64,000 bases of DNA from Escallonia rubra (lineage: Eukaryota; Streptophyta; Magnoliopsida; Escalloniales; Escalloniaceae): contig JAVXUO010000944.1 of assembly GCA_033065855.1 (NCBI GenBank), positions 101,113 to 165,112 of the forward strand, in the 5' to 3' direction. Every line of letters begins with the position of its first letter. The stretch's first letter is position 1. Under the pieces are notes generated by a model. The model worked only from the letters and a program-made list of their open reading frames with translations, was not told where the DNA came from and made no database searches. Shown piece by piece: positions 1 to 12,500 of the stretch. The position numbers and the translations under genes are program-made.

Positions 1-220
1 TACCTAAAACAATATCAATTGACTTTGTACATAATGATACAATATTCGACTTTCGATGAATGATTGACTATAATATTGGTTCCATGATTCATGGAGTCTG
101 TTTGTCCTCCATTAATAACTAACCAATTAGAGTTGTAATCGAGGAATCAATGTTAGTTATTAGTTGTTCAATCAATGGTAACTGTTAGTATTAAATAATT
201 CAAAAAACTACATATTTAAC

Positions 221-1982
221 TGTAAGACCCCAAATAATATATAATTAATTTTTTTAATTCTTGGGCTACTTTTGAAGTTTTAATAATATTTTAGAATTCC
301 TTTTGAATAAGTAATATATCTTTAGGGGCCTATGGAGTAATTTACCAAGTTTAGAGAAATAAAAAGACTAGTTAGTTTGTGTTTTATCGTTAAATTAAGT
401 CTGATCTTTTAGAGAGAGGAAAAGAAAGAGAAAACTAGGATTTTGGAGGATTGCAATCTTCTGTGCACAATTGGTAAGATTCTTGAACCCACTTTTGATT
501 ATAAGGATAAATTAGATGATATTAGAATTGTTGTTGTTAAGATTTTAACGTAAGTGGGTTAATTATAATATCTAGGTTTTGAGGTTTTCGGAAGCGATCG
601 CAATTTGGTGAAGATTATTATATAAATTTGAGGTAAGGGTTACACTCATTATGCTCCTTCGAATTATATTAATCATCTCGCTTCATTCGATAATTGATTA
701 CAATTTGTTGAGTACGGTGGTGATCGTTTGGTCATGCCCTTTTCCAATTCTTTTTCTTGTTCGGGTATAACTTTTTGCGGCTTCTTGGAGCTATTCTGTA
801 AATTCGTTCATTGAATTTCACGCCCCACTTTCCCAGAATTATCACCACGGATGTTCTTGACAGGCTTCCCCATGCTGAAAGTCCATTCACCATTATTCAG
901 GATGTAAACAATTCCTTTGCAATCTATGTGGTGGAAGAATTTTGCTTATTATTCAATTCTGCATTTAGGTTCAAAGCAGCCAGCTTTCTCACGTGGGGCT
1001 GCCTAGGTGGCGTGCCATGTGTTAAATTTTCGTTGGTTCTTCATTGGCTTGTACCTTTAGCACTCGTTCTCTTTATTTGCTCATATCTATTTCATACGAC
1101 TTCTGATTGAAACGATTGAACTTCTGTTGAACTTGAATTTTCGTTCTCTTCGATTCGAGTCTAATATTGAGTATTTTATGAAGTGGTTAAGTCATCCTTT
1201 TTGAAATTCAAAGTTTTATTATTTGTGACTCCGACATCTTTAAGATATTTTAATATCCACTGGACCCCTTGAATTGAACTAATATTTAGAACCTTCACGT
1301 GCTTAGGTTAACGTGATGCCATGACATGATATGGCAATTGCTACCGGTATGCAACTTTGACTTAGAACCTCCGCGTGCTTAGGTTAACGTGCTTTACAGT
1401 CACGTATTACGTGATTGTATTGTTTTGATTGTTCGTTCAATTATTTGATTATGACCTTTTAACTTTGATTCGACCTTTGATGGGTTAATATCCCGTAATG
1501 AGATTTGTCGTGCCAAGATTTACTATCGTCTTTGCACCTTGTTTACATATGTTTCGTTTTGACTCAGCTACGTATTATTGGATACATGCGTTGTACTCTG
1601 TGGGTGTGTGCGTGTGATCTTTACTGGGCTTTGTGCTCACCCCCCTTTCTCCTCCTATTTCAGGTATTTAAGCTGAGACATTAGTATATGAGTTATCTAT
1701 AAGCATGAGTCAGAATTGTTCTTTAATTGTAGACTCTTTTTAGTGACTTGAAAACGAGAATTTGTAATAGTTTGATTAAGTAGCTTTTGGTAACCCCAAT
1801 GTTTGGGAAGTGACTATTGTTATTAGATTTCCGCTGCATTTATAAGACTTTGATACATTTAGAGCTTTGATTATCATTTTGAGGTTATGATCTTGGTAAA
1901 AGTCTTTGGGTATTATATTTCTAGTAAGCAGGAATATTTTGAAATAGTATGTGTAGGTCCGCCTCCGGGTCGGGGCGTGACA
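221..1982 (+). repeat. Ty3/gypsy LTR, plus orientation (possibly solo)
   Basis: The segment begins TGTAAGACCCC and ends GGGGCGTGACA, the usual TG...CA form of an LTR. Both ends match, in reverse complement, the shorter LTR at 2905-3788: the T/A-rich start, the purine-rich block near 410-440, the 'ATTTGAGGTAAGGGTT' stretch near 628 and the last 60 bases. At about 1.76 kb it is twice as long as that partner, the extra length lying roughly between 640 and 1850. I see no primer-binding site behind it and no matching 5-bp duplication (TTAAC before, GATTT after), so it may be a solo LTR whose flank was rearranged. A 28-base near-copy of its own end follows at 1983-2010. Confidence 0.7.
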
Positions 1983-2011
1983 GATTTAGGTCCGCCTCCG
2001 GGTCGGGGCGT

Positions 2012-2490
2012 TGTAATATCCCACATCGGATGTGGAATAGTATGAGATGACCCTTATAAGACATTGCCAAGGAACTCATAAGTACCTACTTGACTAGCCC
2101 TTTTGAGGGAGGCAATGCCCTGTGGTGGGGCCGTGGACCGGGTCGTTACAAAAATGGTATCAGAGCCGACTCTCGAAAGCTCAGGCTGGGCCATCCAGTC
2201 GGGTTGCCGATGGTTGGGAAACGAAGGCAAGCCCGGGTATATCCCACATCAAGAGGATGGTTGGGGCAACGAAGGATGAGCCAGGTATATCCCACATTGG
2301 CTAGAGAGGAATGTTCTGGGCTATGTGTGATCGAGCCTTAGCGAGGACGCTAAGGTATAAGGAGGGGAGATTGTAATATCCCACATCGGATGTGGAATAG
2401 TATGAGATGACCCTTATAAGACATTGCCAAGGAACTCATCAGTACCTACTTGACTAGCCCTGTGGTGGGGCCGTGGACCGGGTCGTTACA
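2012..2490 (+). mobile_element. TRIM (terminal-repeat retrotransposon in miniature), plus orientation
   Basis: Two short direct repeats, 2012-2150 and 2372-2490, both start TGTAATATCCCACATCGG and end GGGTCGTTACA. A primer-binding site for initiator Met-tRNA (TGGTATCAGAGCC, 2155-2167) follows the first, and a polypurine tract (about 2358-2370) precedes the second. These are the defining parts of a TRIM, which has no protein genes. The second LTR lacks about 20 bases present in the first. The open frames across the interior are not coding: the same frame is also open in the inverted copy. No clear target-site duplication is seen. Confidence 0.8.
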
Positions 2491-2903
2491 AAAATTGGGT
2501 CTTATAAGGCCAGTTGCAAACTCTCCCACAACCGAAGTGGAATATTACAATCTCCCCACCTTATTCCTTAGCGTCCTCGCTAAGGCTCGATCACACATAG
2601 CCCAGAATCTTCCTCTCTAGCCAATGTGGGATATACCCAGCTCACCCTTCGTTGCCCCAACCATCCTCTTGATGTGGGATATACCCGGGCTTGCCTTCGT
2701 TTCCCCCAACCATCGGCAACTCGACTGGACAGCCCAACCCGAGCTTTCGAGAGTCGGCTCTGATACCATCTGTAACAACCCGGTCCACGGCCCCACCACA
2801 GGGCATTGCCTCCCTCAAAAGAGCTAGCCAAGTAGGTACTTATGAGTTCATAGGCAGGGTCTTATAAGGCCAGTTGCAAACTCTCCCACAACCGATATGG
2901 AAT
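2491..2903 (-). mobile_element. Second TRIM copy, minus orientation, left LTR truncated
   Basis: This is the same TRIM family read on the other strand. The polypurine tract complement lies just after 2549, the primer-binding site complement (GGCTCTGATACCA) is at 2756-2768, and the minus-strand 5' LTR spans 2771 to about 2903. Its other LTR survives only as about 55 bases ending ATTACA at 2549 and abuts the right LTR of the plus-strand copy. The interior is a close inverted match to 2155-2370, so the two TRIMs form a large imperfect palindrome. Confidence 0.7.
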
Positions 2904-2904
2904 C

Positions 2905-3788
2905 TGTCACGCCCCGACCCGGAGGCGAACCTACATATACTATTTCAAAATATTCCTGCTTACGAGAAATATGATACTCAAAGTATCTTACCAAAAATGT
3001 GACCTCAAAGAGGTAATCAGAGCTCTAAATCATATCTGAAAGTTTCTTAAACCAATTGATGATTGATGATGGGGCATGATGTGTATTCAGAATATTATTG
3101 CTGGGCAGTGGGCAGCCACCGTGCAGAGAAAGGAAGAAAATTGGACTGCACAGTACGGCTAAACAGTAGAGGCAACGGCTAAAACAACGAGTATACTGCA
3201 AACGAATAACGATAAAAACAAATATCTGAGACTGGTAAATCACCGATTCATTAAGAAAAGAAATAGAATATCAAAGCAATAACGATAATTTTGATAAAAG
3301 ATACATTTTATCGTTGATTCAAAATCGAAATACCGTGACATAATAATATGATGCGGATCTATACATGAAACCCTTACCTCAAATCTACGCAATAATCTTC
3401 ACCCAAATTGCGTATACTTTCGAAAATCTCAAAACCTAAATATTATAATTAACCCACTTATGTTAAAATCTTAACAAGAACAATTTTAATATGATCTAAA
3501 TCATCCTTATAATCCAAAGTGGGTTCAAGATTCTTACCAATTGTGCGTAGAAGGTTGAAATCCTCAAGCCCTAATTTTCTCTTTTTTTCTCTTCTCTCTG
3601 AAAGACCAGACTCAATTTATCGATAAAACACAACTAACCAGTCTTTTTATTTCTCTAAATTTGGTAAATTACTCTAAAGGCCCCTAAAGAATATGTTACT
3701 TATTCAAAAGGAAATCAAAATATTATTAAAACTTTAAAAGTAGTCCAAGAATTAAAATAATTAGCTACATATTATTTGGGGTATTACA
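2905..3788 (-). repeat. Ty3/gypsy 3' LTR of the minus-strand gag element
   Basis: On the plus strand it reads TGTCACGCCCC ... GGTATTACA, TG...CA on both strands. The bases right after it (TTCTCCCATCCTTA, 3789-3802) are the complement of a polypurine tract, which fixes it as the 3' LTR of an element running leftward from the gag gene at 5022. It is an inverted relative of 221-1982 with a different or deleted centre. Confidence 0.75.
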
Positions 3789-3926
3789 TTCTCCCATCCT
3801 TATAAAAATTTTGTCCTCGAAATTTATACACCTCAGTCACCAAATATGAATATACAATCACAATTGTAGACTTCCAGAGTTTTCACTATCTAAGCGTTCT
3901 AACTCACTACCAAAGCTCACGAGCAA

Positions 3927-5022
3927 TTATTTAAAGACATACGGAAATGTGGAACAAGCATCAATCAAAGCATAAGCTTTAGTTAAACCTATGTAAAATT
4001 TACCTGTCACTACATCATGGAGATGCAGTAGCATCCTTCTCTGTCAAAGCATAAGCTCGAGCCCGAGTTGTTCCAGCTTGATTATTTCCTGGCAGCTGAT
4101 TCTGCATCCCTCTACCCTGAGTAAATTGAGGCTTAAGCGGCTGAGGGCAATCCCGAATCCTATGTCCCTGCTGCTGACAATTAAAACACGCGCCACTCTG
4201 CCAATAACATACACCTCTATGGTTCTTCCCACAAGTTTTGCAAGCTTCTACGGGATTCTGGGTATTCTGAACCAGTTCCTTAATAGCTAAGTTGTTGGTC
4301 TTACTCTTAGGCTGAACCATGTCATTGCCCTTTAAGCTACTCTCTTCTCTTCCTCTCTTCTGTCTCTGCTCCTTATAGTACTTACGTCCAGTCTCGACAT
4401 CTTTCTCAACCCTCTGAGCCTTGTCCAAGACTTGACCATATGTGTCTAGAGTCACAGCAGTTAAAAACTTCCGAATACTATACCTTAGTCCGTTCTTGAA
4501 ACGTGTTGCACGCCTCTCCTCAGTATCTATAACGTGTGTTGCAAACCTCGACAATCTGGCAAATCTGGTCTCATAATCCTTAACAGTTTCATCCTCTCCT
4601 TGCTCTAACTTTAAGAACTCTTCCACCATATCATCCTTCATATTTCTAGGGAAGTATTTGGCAAGAAATATTTCTTGGAAACGTGCCCAAGTCAAAGTTT
4701 GTTCCTCCTCAACACTCAAAGTTCTCTCGACCATTTTCCACCACTGGTCAGCCTCGTTTTCCAACTGGTACACCGCGAGGTCCACCTTTTGACGATCGGT
4801 GATGTTCAGAAGCTTAAACCTCTTCTCTAACTTACTCAACCAAGCCTCTGCATCCTCTGGCTTGTCTGCACCAACAAATGTCGGACAATTTAGGCGGTTA
4901 AATGCCTTGATGGTATCTGCAGTCAAAGGCGTAGGAGGGGCTTCTGCTTCCATGCTGACCCCAGTGACATTATTACCCCTACGACCACCTCTAGTACCCC
5001 CTCTAGCTGCACGCGGCGTCAC
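3927..5022 (-). pseudogene. Ty3/gypsy gag with start of protease; pol deleted
   Basis: A 335-residue open frame (5022 to 4015) encodes a gypsy Gag. An arginine/glycine-rich start is followed by the retrotransposon Gag domain (roughly residues 45-200, including 'ADQWWKMVERTL' and 'FLAKYFPRNMKDDMVEEF') and a CX2CX4HX4C zinc knuckle (CFNCQQQGHRIRDC). Gag packages element RNA. The frame stops at 4015; a shifted frame from 4016 to 3927 shows the beginning of the aspartic protease ('ALIDACSTFPYV'), where the expected D-[ST]-G triad reads D-A-C. Then the frame ends, and the 3' LTR follows within about 140 bases. Reverse transcriptase, RNase H and integrase are therefore missing: this is a large deletion derivative that cannot move on its own. 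No 5' LTR is recognisable above 5022. Confidence 0.85.
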
Positions 5023-5503
5023 AGCTCCTGAGATAGCGAAAAACTTATAAGATCACAACTTATTGTTTAAATGCCACAAACTTAAGTACTAATAAAGCTA
5101 GACTTCTGAACTATATCTCAAACATCATAAAAATCATCCCAATTCATTGATTTAGGTCCGCCTCCGGGAGCCAAAAGCGCACGCGGTCGTGTGTGCATTT
5201 TGGTTAAACGAAACTTAGTCCATAGACGTAGAGTGCACTCACCTTCAATGGGCTCATATCCACATAAAACATGCCTAGTATTCAAATACATGAAAAGTTT
5301 CTAGTCCTTCCAACGTGAGGCTAAACAAAAATAAAAGAAAATTTGAAAAAAAAAATAGAAGAAAACAAAAAAGGGAACAAAGCTGAAACATTTACAACAA
5401 GTAACAGTACAGTATCGTGAAATAATATTTCATGTACATGTAAATGTTATGTATGCATTTTGAACCCTCCAAATAAAATCTTAGCTTTGCACAGTGAATG
5501 ATT
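5023..5503. other. Gag leader and unassigned sequence
   Basis: No gene is seen. A 20-base stretch at 5149-5168 (GATTTAGGTCCGCCTCCGGG) is identical to 1983-2002, next to the LTR at 221-1982, suggesting that both derive from the same element leader or LTR edge. The remainder is A/T-rich without recognisable motifs. Confidence 0.5.
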
Positions 5504-6900
5504 TGATGCCAAGTAAGTGGTTTCACGGTATACATGGAGCTGCCATGAAGAATGTAGTCTGAGTCAGAAGTCAAATATGCTGATGTGAAACAAAGAAAGG
5601 ATGGAAATGGCAGAGACCTAGGCTTCCCAAACAGAGCCAGAAAAGTGGCAGTGCTGCGAGGATGAACCCCAGGGATGAATACACAATCGCAATCACAATC
5701 AAATGCTTAGGTCCATAGTCAAGATCCAAAGTCGATGTCTTGCGTCATAATCCAGAGTGTTTCTTTCTCTAGAATTTTTGAGCTCTGAGATTTTAGATTG
5801 GAAAATGAGTGTCTCAAAATGAGTTCCAATTTTCTCAAATGATGTGCAAAGTTCAATATTTGTAGGCAAATATATGCCTGTGTCACCAAGCAATATGTGG
5901 TCCCCTGTCACTAAGGGGGCCATACATGCCCGTGCTTCACGGACGGACTATCAGATTGTTTATTCATCTGGCCTGCCCCGTATGGTGTCGCTGGATCACA
6001 CTGCAAAGGTGTAGCCAGAGAACGCCTTAATCTTGTGACCAGTCCAAAGCCTTTATTGAGTCCTATACAGGCGTCCAGAGATGCAGAGGACCTGGTAGTG
6101 GTTGGGAAGGCCCGAAACCCAACTGCCAAATGTGCTAGACATGATGCTCTCCAGAGATCTGCTCCCGTCTCGGAATGACTTCGGATTCATAGTCCCTAGG
6201 GGTTTCAATGAAGAGCACCTAGTGCCGGAGCATGTAGATAAGTCATGCAAACACCCTGGAGGAGACAGTGTCACAAAAAATTTGCCTATTTCGTGGGTGA
6301 GCCCTTGTGTCAGAGCACTCGAAGTGTGCCAGATTAATATCCCTAAAGAATTGCCTACGTAACGGGCCAAGTTAGTGTCCCAAATGAGTTGCCTTCTCGA
6401 CACGCCGAGGCAGTGTCTCAGAGGATTCGCCTACGTCGCGACAGGGGAGTCCTCATGGCAAAGCACTTAGAGCTCCATAATGGAGATAATGTCCAGGAAG
6501 AGTAACCTATCGTCGTGATGAGTCCTTATGCGGAGAAGTTGGAGCGTGCCAAGGTAGTATCCCTGAGGGGTTGCCTAATCCCGACGTGCCAAAAAAAGTG
6601 TCCTTGAAGAGTTACCCACCGGTGGAAGGGTAGTCCTCATGACGGAGCACTCGGAGCTCCCTGAGTTAGTTTCGCGAAGTAATTGCCTACCCTTAAGGAT
6701 CATGCACACTCTGGAGAGTGGGTCAAAGCATGTTCTGAGACCAAGGTAAGGTACGCATGTTATGGTGAATGGATGGACCAACACAGATGCCATGACAATG
6801 TGATAGAATACCGAGGGGGCACAACTGTATAAGTGGCACGGGGGTAAACTAATGAGTTCGATTGGTGAAATAGTTTATCTCCTCCAAAATCTCATAAAAA
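5504..6900 (-). repeat. LTR-B family copy, minus strand, partial
   Basis: Read on the minus strand, this matches the second half of the two solo LTRs at 26690-28991 and 30357-32146: the internal tandem 'GTGCTCCGGCAC'-type units (6180-6700), the GGGAGCAGATCTC area near 6160, a 'CTAGAGAAAGAAACA' segment (near 5770), and the last 20 bases ending ACTTGGCATCA at 5504. The right boundary (the LTR start) was not found; similarity fades near 6800-6900. No matching target-site duplication was identified. Confidence 0.6.
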
Positions 6901-7022
6901 CACTAGCTCCCTCCTTTTGCTCCTCAGCCTACGGGGTGGACGAAGCAGAAGCGAGAATGTCGGCTTGAGTATTCGTTGATTTCAAAAGGACATTATCAAT
7001 CAAATAATCCATCCTAGAATTA

Positions 7023-7430
7023 CACTACAAGATATTAGGCTTTAGTGACGGACAAGTCCGTCAATAAAAACCCTTAATCCGTCGCTAAAGACTTTTAGCG
7101 ACAGTCACCCCGTCGCTAAAAATCTGTTACGTATGACCCTGTCGCTAACAGTTTGGCGACGGAATTTTGAAATCCGTCGCCTAAAAATCAACTTTCTGCG
7201 ACGGGTAGATTAATTTAATTAGCGACAGGATTTCCATCGCTAAATATATTTTTCGTATTTATTTTATTTTTTTCGTCAAAAATAATTTATTACGGAAAAT
7301 ATATATAGCAACGGAAAAGTTCATCACTAAAAGTTTTACCGACGGAACTTTAGCGACGAAATATCCGTCGCTAAAAGTTTGCCGGTAAAACTTTTTGTGA
7401 CGGAATAAAATCCGTCGCTAAAAGTTAAAC
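7023..7430. repeat. CACTA-1 left subterminal repeats
   Basis: Repeated GCGACGG / CCGTCGCTAAA motifs occur in both orientations every 15-40 bases, inside the CACTACAAGA terminus. In characterised En/Spm elements such subterminal motifs bind the TNPA-like protein; that role is inferred here. A/T-rich sequence without genes follows to about 7640. Confidence 0.8.
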
Positions 7431-7749
7431 TAATATTTTTTTTATATTTTGAATATCCAAACTTGTAATTACAAATTCTCTACAATAACACAATCTCAAT
7501 CCAGCAAAATATTTCTCAATGCACATTAGGATTAAATAATTGTTGATCCATCAGCTATTATTTAACCATAAAACAAACATAATACATATATATAAATTTA
7601 CAAACTTTATACTAATCGAATAATAAAATGTATACAAAGTTCAGGAGGGCACGGGAACATGATACAATAAAGTAAGAAAGGGGAGGGGAGCACAAGCTTG
7701 GAGGGCATGTGAGCGGGATACAAATAGGAGGGCACGAGAAGGGAAGAGA

Positions 7750-9457
7750 TCAGGGGCCGGCGAGTCCCAGATCTGGATCCTGCTGATCATCCTCGTCCAT
7801 GGGGATACGGTGATCCGGATCCGGCTCGGCATGTCCAGCAGTAGTGCCATGCATGTAAAGGCACGCACACACTAATCTCGATAGCAATCGTATAAAGTGT
7901 TTAGTTAACGTATATAGTGTTTGTACCTGATCATGCGCCCTGATCATCCTGAACACCTCATCCGCAATGCGACCGATCTCGTCCCCATGTAACTGTCGCT
8001 TCGCGGTCGGTGCCTGTGTCTATGGAGGGACATCAGATGGTGGGGACGCTCATATCATGGCACGTGCAGTCGTGTTGGGCAGGCTGCGTACGTAGCCTTT
8101 TGGCCTATTGACGACCCTCGGTGTATCAAGCCATCGCTTTAATCCCCTAATACTCGTGGATGTTGATGGCTCCAGACGACTGCCCAGACCCCCTAATCTG
8201 TTCATACGAGGCCTACAAAACAGTGATTTGATATTTAAAACATTAAGGCAACAAACATCGAATGCAAAGCCGAAATTTTAATGTAAACAAATTAATTTGT
8301 AACTTACATCGATCTGCTGAGAAATATCTAAAATGAAGTCCCCCGCCTAATGTGCATCGTCCTTATCCTTCTTCCTCGCGTATGTCTGAGTGTACGTCAG
8401 AGCACAGACCTCATCCTCCTCCAGATCCGGGTGCTCAATCACATTCTTGTGTCGGATGATGTCGTGAGCCATCGCCCCCCCCCCCCCCCTCCGTGTGCAT
8501 GGGATGTTTCTCATGTATGTTCTTGCTCCCACTCTTACTCTTGGCCTCCTAAGATGGATCAGTCTTCCACGGATCAACCATCTGCCCTCATACATATGGA
8601 GAGATCCAATGAGCGGGATACCCCTTCCACTCCTCCATCGAGGCACCCTCAGGCAGCATCTTCCTCGCCCGCTCTCGTGCGTCGTGTAGCCATCACTGGT
8701 AATTCTTACCGATATAAGCAAAAAAAGCATGCCGCCCCAACACATGCTATTAGGCGACTCATACTCGAACCCCTCCTGCAACGCATCCAATTACACAATC
8801 AATACGATTAATTTAAATATGAGGAACTAATTAAGTAAATAATGACTGACAAAAAGAAAAACCATACCAGCCACTCCTCCCATAAGGACTCCCTCGTCGC
8901 GGCATCCCAGTCCTTCCAGTATAGCCGTAGCTCAAAGAATCGGCCCTTCACAAGGACGTTGATCTTCGTCTTCACCAGAGACTCCAAGATCCGGATAAAT
9001 AAATAAATAAATACATTAAATAAGTGAACCGTAATAACTATCGGAGTTAAATAATGCAAGTAATGCATTATGTGATTTTTTTACTTATTGGCCCGCCTGG
9101 GTGAGAGTAACTCTTTGTTTACGCTGGGGGTCGATGCGCACCCCGCGTGTCGGTCCACGGCCTTGTCGAGATCCTACAAAAGACCAACATTAATACAATT
9201 CAAATATAATTTAAATATAAGTCTAACATTATGACTAAATGTCATTAGCAAATATACCTAAGGTAGAACCAACAGAAGAAGGAGAACCAGTGTGCGTGAG
9301 GGAGGACTCGGCCTATGGCTACGGCAGCAGCTGGCCTCGCCTGCTGGATGTGAGCACTATGTGCCTCATCATCAGTGGGAAATGATGAGGTGGGAGCCAC
9401 CGGGGTGGACGCTACTCAGTGTCCACCACGACCACGAATGGCCTGTAATCTATACAT
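7750..9457 (-). pseudogene. CACTA-1 ORF2, Ptta/En/Spm (Transposase_24-like) protein, decayed
   Basis: This is the minus-strand second gene of the element, matching the better copy at 58967-60556 exon by exon. The start is at 9457 ('MYRLQAIRGRGGH' then a stop). The 'VKGRFFELRLYWKDWDAATRESLWEEW' area is near 8970-8870. The core exon (8790-8347) contains 'HDIIRHKNVIEHPDLEEDEVCALTYTQT', and the last exon has 'LKRWLDTPRVVNRPKG' near 8130 and an acidic/proline tail ending at 7750. In-frame stops, a frame shift in the core exon and a C-run at 8466-8479 break it. The family is associated with plant En/Spm elements; a TNPA-like DNA-binding role is inference. Confidence 0.65.
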
Positions 9458-9599
9458 AACTAACTTTGTATAGAGGAAGTCCAAAGAAATTAACATATTA
9501 AAAACAATGTATCGTCCACAAACATGTTACAACAATATATATGAACCGAGTATAAAAACATTATATGAACCAAGTACTAAAAAATGCATATTACAACAG

Positions 9600-12500
9600 T
9601 ACAAGTCAATCATCTTTAATTTGGGAATCATCATTATCATCGTCAGACTCGTCATCCATCGAGTAATTCATCCTCTCCGTCAGTAGACTCAGCCTCATCA
9701 TCTTCAACACTTTCTACGTCTTTCGTGCCATCATCTATGACTTCTTCTCATGCATCAAGTGTTGGTTGAAGAGGAAGATCGTCTTCCTCGTTGTTCACCT
9801 CAACAGGTACCAAAACAGTTGCTTGGTCGGCTTGAAAGGTGTCTACCTCACTGTCATATGCCACGAGCAATTTCTTGGACTTGATAACTGTATACCAATG
9901 ATATTTGGGATTTACAACGTCCTCCGTGTAAATGATTTGTGCAGCTTGACTAGCAAATACAAACGGCTCGTCTGATGCTAGTCTTGACTTAACATTGACA
10001 TCTACTATCCCTTGCGAGCTAACACGGATTTCTCTACTACATGTGACATCGAACCAGGTACACTTGAACATTACTAGGCGGTTTTGGGAAACCAGATATG
10101 TTAGCTCAACAATCTCATCCAGCTTTCCATAAAAGTCCATGCAATTCTTGTCATAACAGTCGCCGTTGACCAAGACTCCACTGTTTTGGGTTTGTTTTGT
10201 TCGGTCATCATCTTTTACATTAAACCTAATCATGTTGATGATATAGCCTCCATGACAAGATGCTTGTTTACTAGGGCCTTGAGTTAGTAATTTCAAGCAT
10301 GAGGCTATTGGTTTATCGACCGACTGAACCTATCATATAAGATGGTGAAAATTAAGGATAAATCAGCATACTAATAAACCACATAGCTGTATATAACACA
10401 TAGTATATTTTGGTTAAAGACTTACACGTCTTCTGAACCACTCAACAAATTGTGATTTCCCGATGAGATTCGAGTCCAGCGGGATCAGTGATTAAAGATT
10501 GCGCATCGAACTCACTGCCAATCGATATAGTTTACCCACTGATCACACATTTTGAATTATCTACAGAAATTATTTGAAGATAGTAAGTTACTCAACGAAT
10601 GCTGAAACTTCATCACAATTTAGAAGGGCATATATTGTTGCAGCACTGTACTCTTCATCCGTTAGTCACCAAGTTTTGGTTCATCCGAACGGACTACCTA
10701 ACTGCTTGAATATTAACGATTGCCCTTGCAAATTTATGCTGGCTCCGGGCTAATTTTGGCCTAGTTGATTTAACCATGTATCAACATTAAGCCCAAAGTA
10801 TTGGCTACAAAAGTTGACAAGCTCTTCCATTATGTAAGCCTCAGCAATTGAACCCTCAACACGAGCTTTATTACATATTTTTTTTCTTCAAATGAAACAT
10901 GAACCTACAAGTTTAACGAATATAGTTAAGTGGAATATCAATGATAACAGGGTTTGCATTATGTGTAAACGAACAACATAGAGTTAAAGGATTACCTCTT
11001 GAATAGATACATCCACAGATATTGCACATGTCCGCCCATCGTAGCTTGATACACCAAGTGAACATGTAGATGCTTCATTGAATCAAAGAATGACGATGTG
11101 AAGATTTTCTAGAGCTTCCAAATTGTCAACACAATGTTTTTTTCAAGCACCTCCATGTTACTCACCCGGATTGTAGAAGAACATATATCTTTTAAAAAAA
11201 GGATAATTCAGTTAAAGTCTCGCATAAACCCTTGGCAACAGTCCTCAGAAGGAAATAGAAATGAATCTTTCCATAAATACGTGGCAGTCGTGACTCTTCA
11301 TCCCTTGGAACTTATATTCTGATACATTGCAGCAACGAGATATGTTGGACGCATACCCATCCAGAAACTTTAAATTCTTAACCCACTGACAGACCTTTTC
11401 CACATATTTCTTGTCTAGACAGTAAGGTGCTTTTAGAAGTATCATCCCCCCGCTGACTGTTCGAGGATGCAGTTCAGGGGAAACATCCAACTGTTGTAGA
11501 TCATTTCTCGCTTTAAGGTGATCTTTCGATTTCCCATTGACATTCATCATTGTGTTGAACACATTTTTGATAACATTATTCTCAATGTGCATCACATCCA
11601 TGTTGTTTTGAATAATGAGTGTCCTCCAGTAGGTTAACTCCTAGAAAATACAATGTTTCCTCCAGTTGTGCTCTTTCTCGTATCCTGGAATCTTCTGATC
11701 CGGCACACCCTTGTCGTATGGCATGTCAGTATCAAGTGCCTCTAGGTGTGATAGCACTTCTTCACCAGATGGATAGTCTAATTTGACAACCTTACGCTTG
11801 ATTGTTTCGTCGAATTTATCCTTATGCCTATAGAACTGATGGTTTGGTGGAAAAAGCTTTTGGTGACATCCGAACCACGAGGGCTTCCCGCCGTGCTTTA
11901 ACGTATGACCGGGGTTCACGCCCATACAAGCAGAGCATGCTAGCTTTCCATGTGTACTCCACCCACACGTCATTCCCAATGCGTGGAAATCGTGTATAGC
12001 CCACATCAAAACAGTCCTCATCTGAAAGTTCTATTTAAGGGATGCATCATAAATTTTGACTCCATGATCCCACAGCTGTTTGAGCTCATCAATCAACAGC
12101 CTTAAATACACATCTATGTCCTTACCGGGACTCTTCAACCCCGAAATAAGCAACGAGAAAAACTTGTACGACTTCTACATGCACATGCCTGGTAGAAGGT
12201 TGTACGGGACAATAATAACAATCCATGTGGAGTAAGGTGTGGTAGACTGCCCGAAAGGATTGAACTCATTGGTTGCTAAACCAAGTATAACATTTTGAAC
12301 TTCCTGAGCAAAGCTCGGATGCATGCGATCAAACTCCTTCCACGTCTCTCCATCAGTTGGGCGTGTCAGCACATCGGCATCGTTGCTACAAGTCTCAATG
12401 TGAGCCCTCATATGTTCAACCGTATTGGAGAAGTAGTTTATTCTCTGAAGCCTTGGGGTAACCAAAAAATATCGCAATACCTTCCATGCAATGTTTTTCT

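Noticed and set aside
2155-2167. tRNA-Met gene
   Set aside because: TGGTATCAGAGCC is a primer-binding site next to an LTR; no tRNA fold surrounds it. The same holds at 2756, 20277 and 25416.
2090-2831. Mirror-image 83-codon frames as a duplicated small gene
   Set aside because: They coincide with the interior and LTRs of the two inverted TRIMs, which carry LTR, primer site and polypurine tract and are not known to code.
7750-9457. Independent host gene with acidic tail
   Set aside because: It lies between CACTA-1 ends and matches ORF2 of CACTA-2 and CACTA-3 exon by exon.
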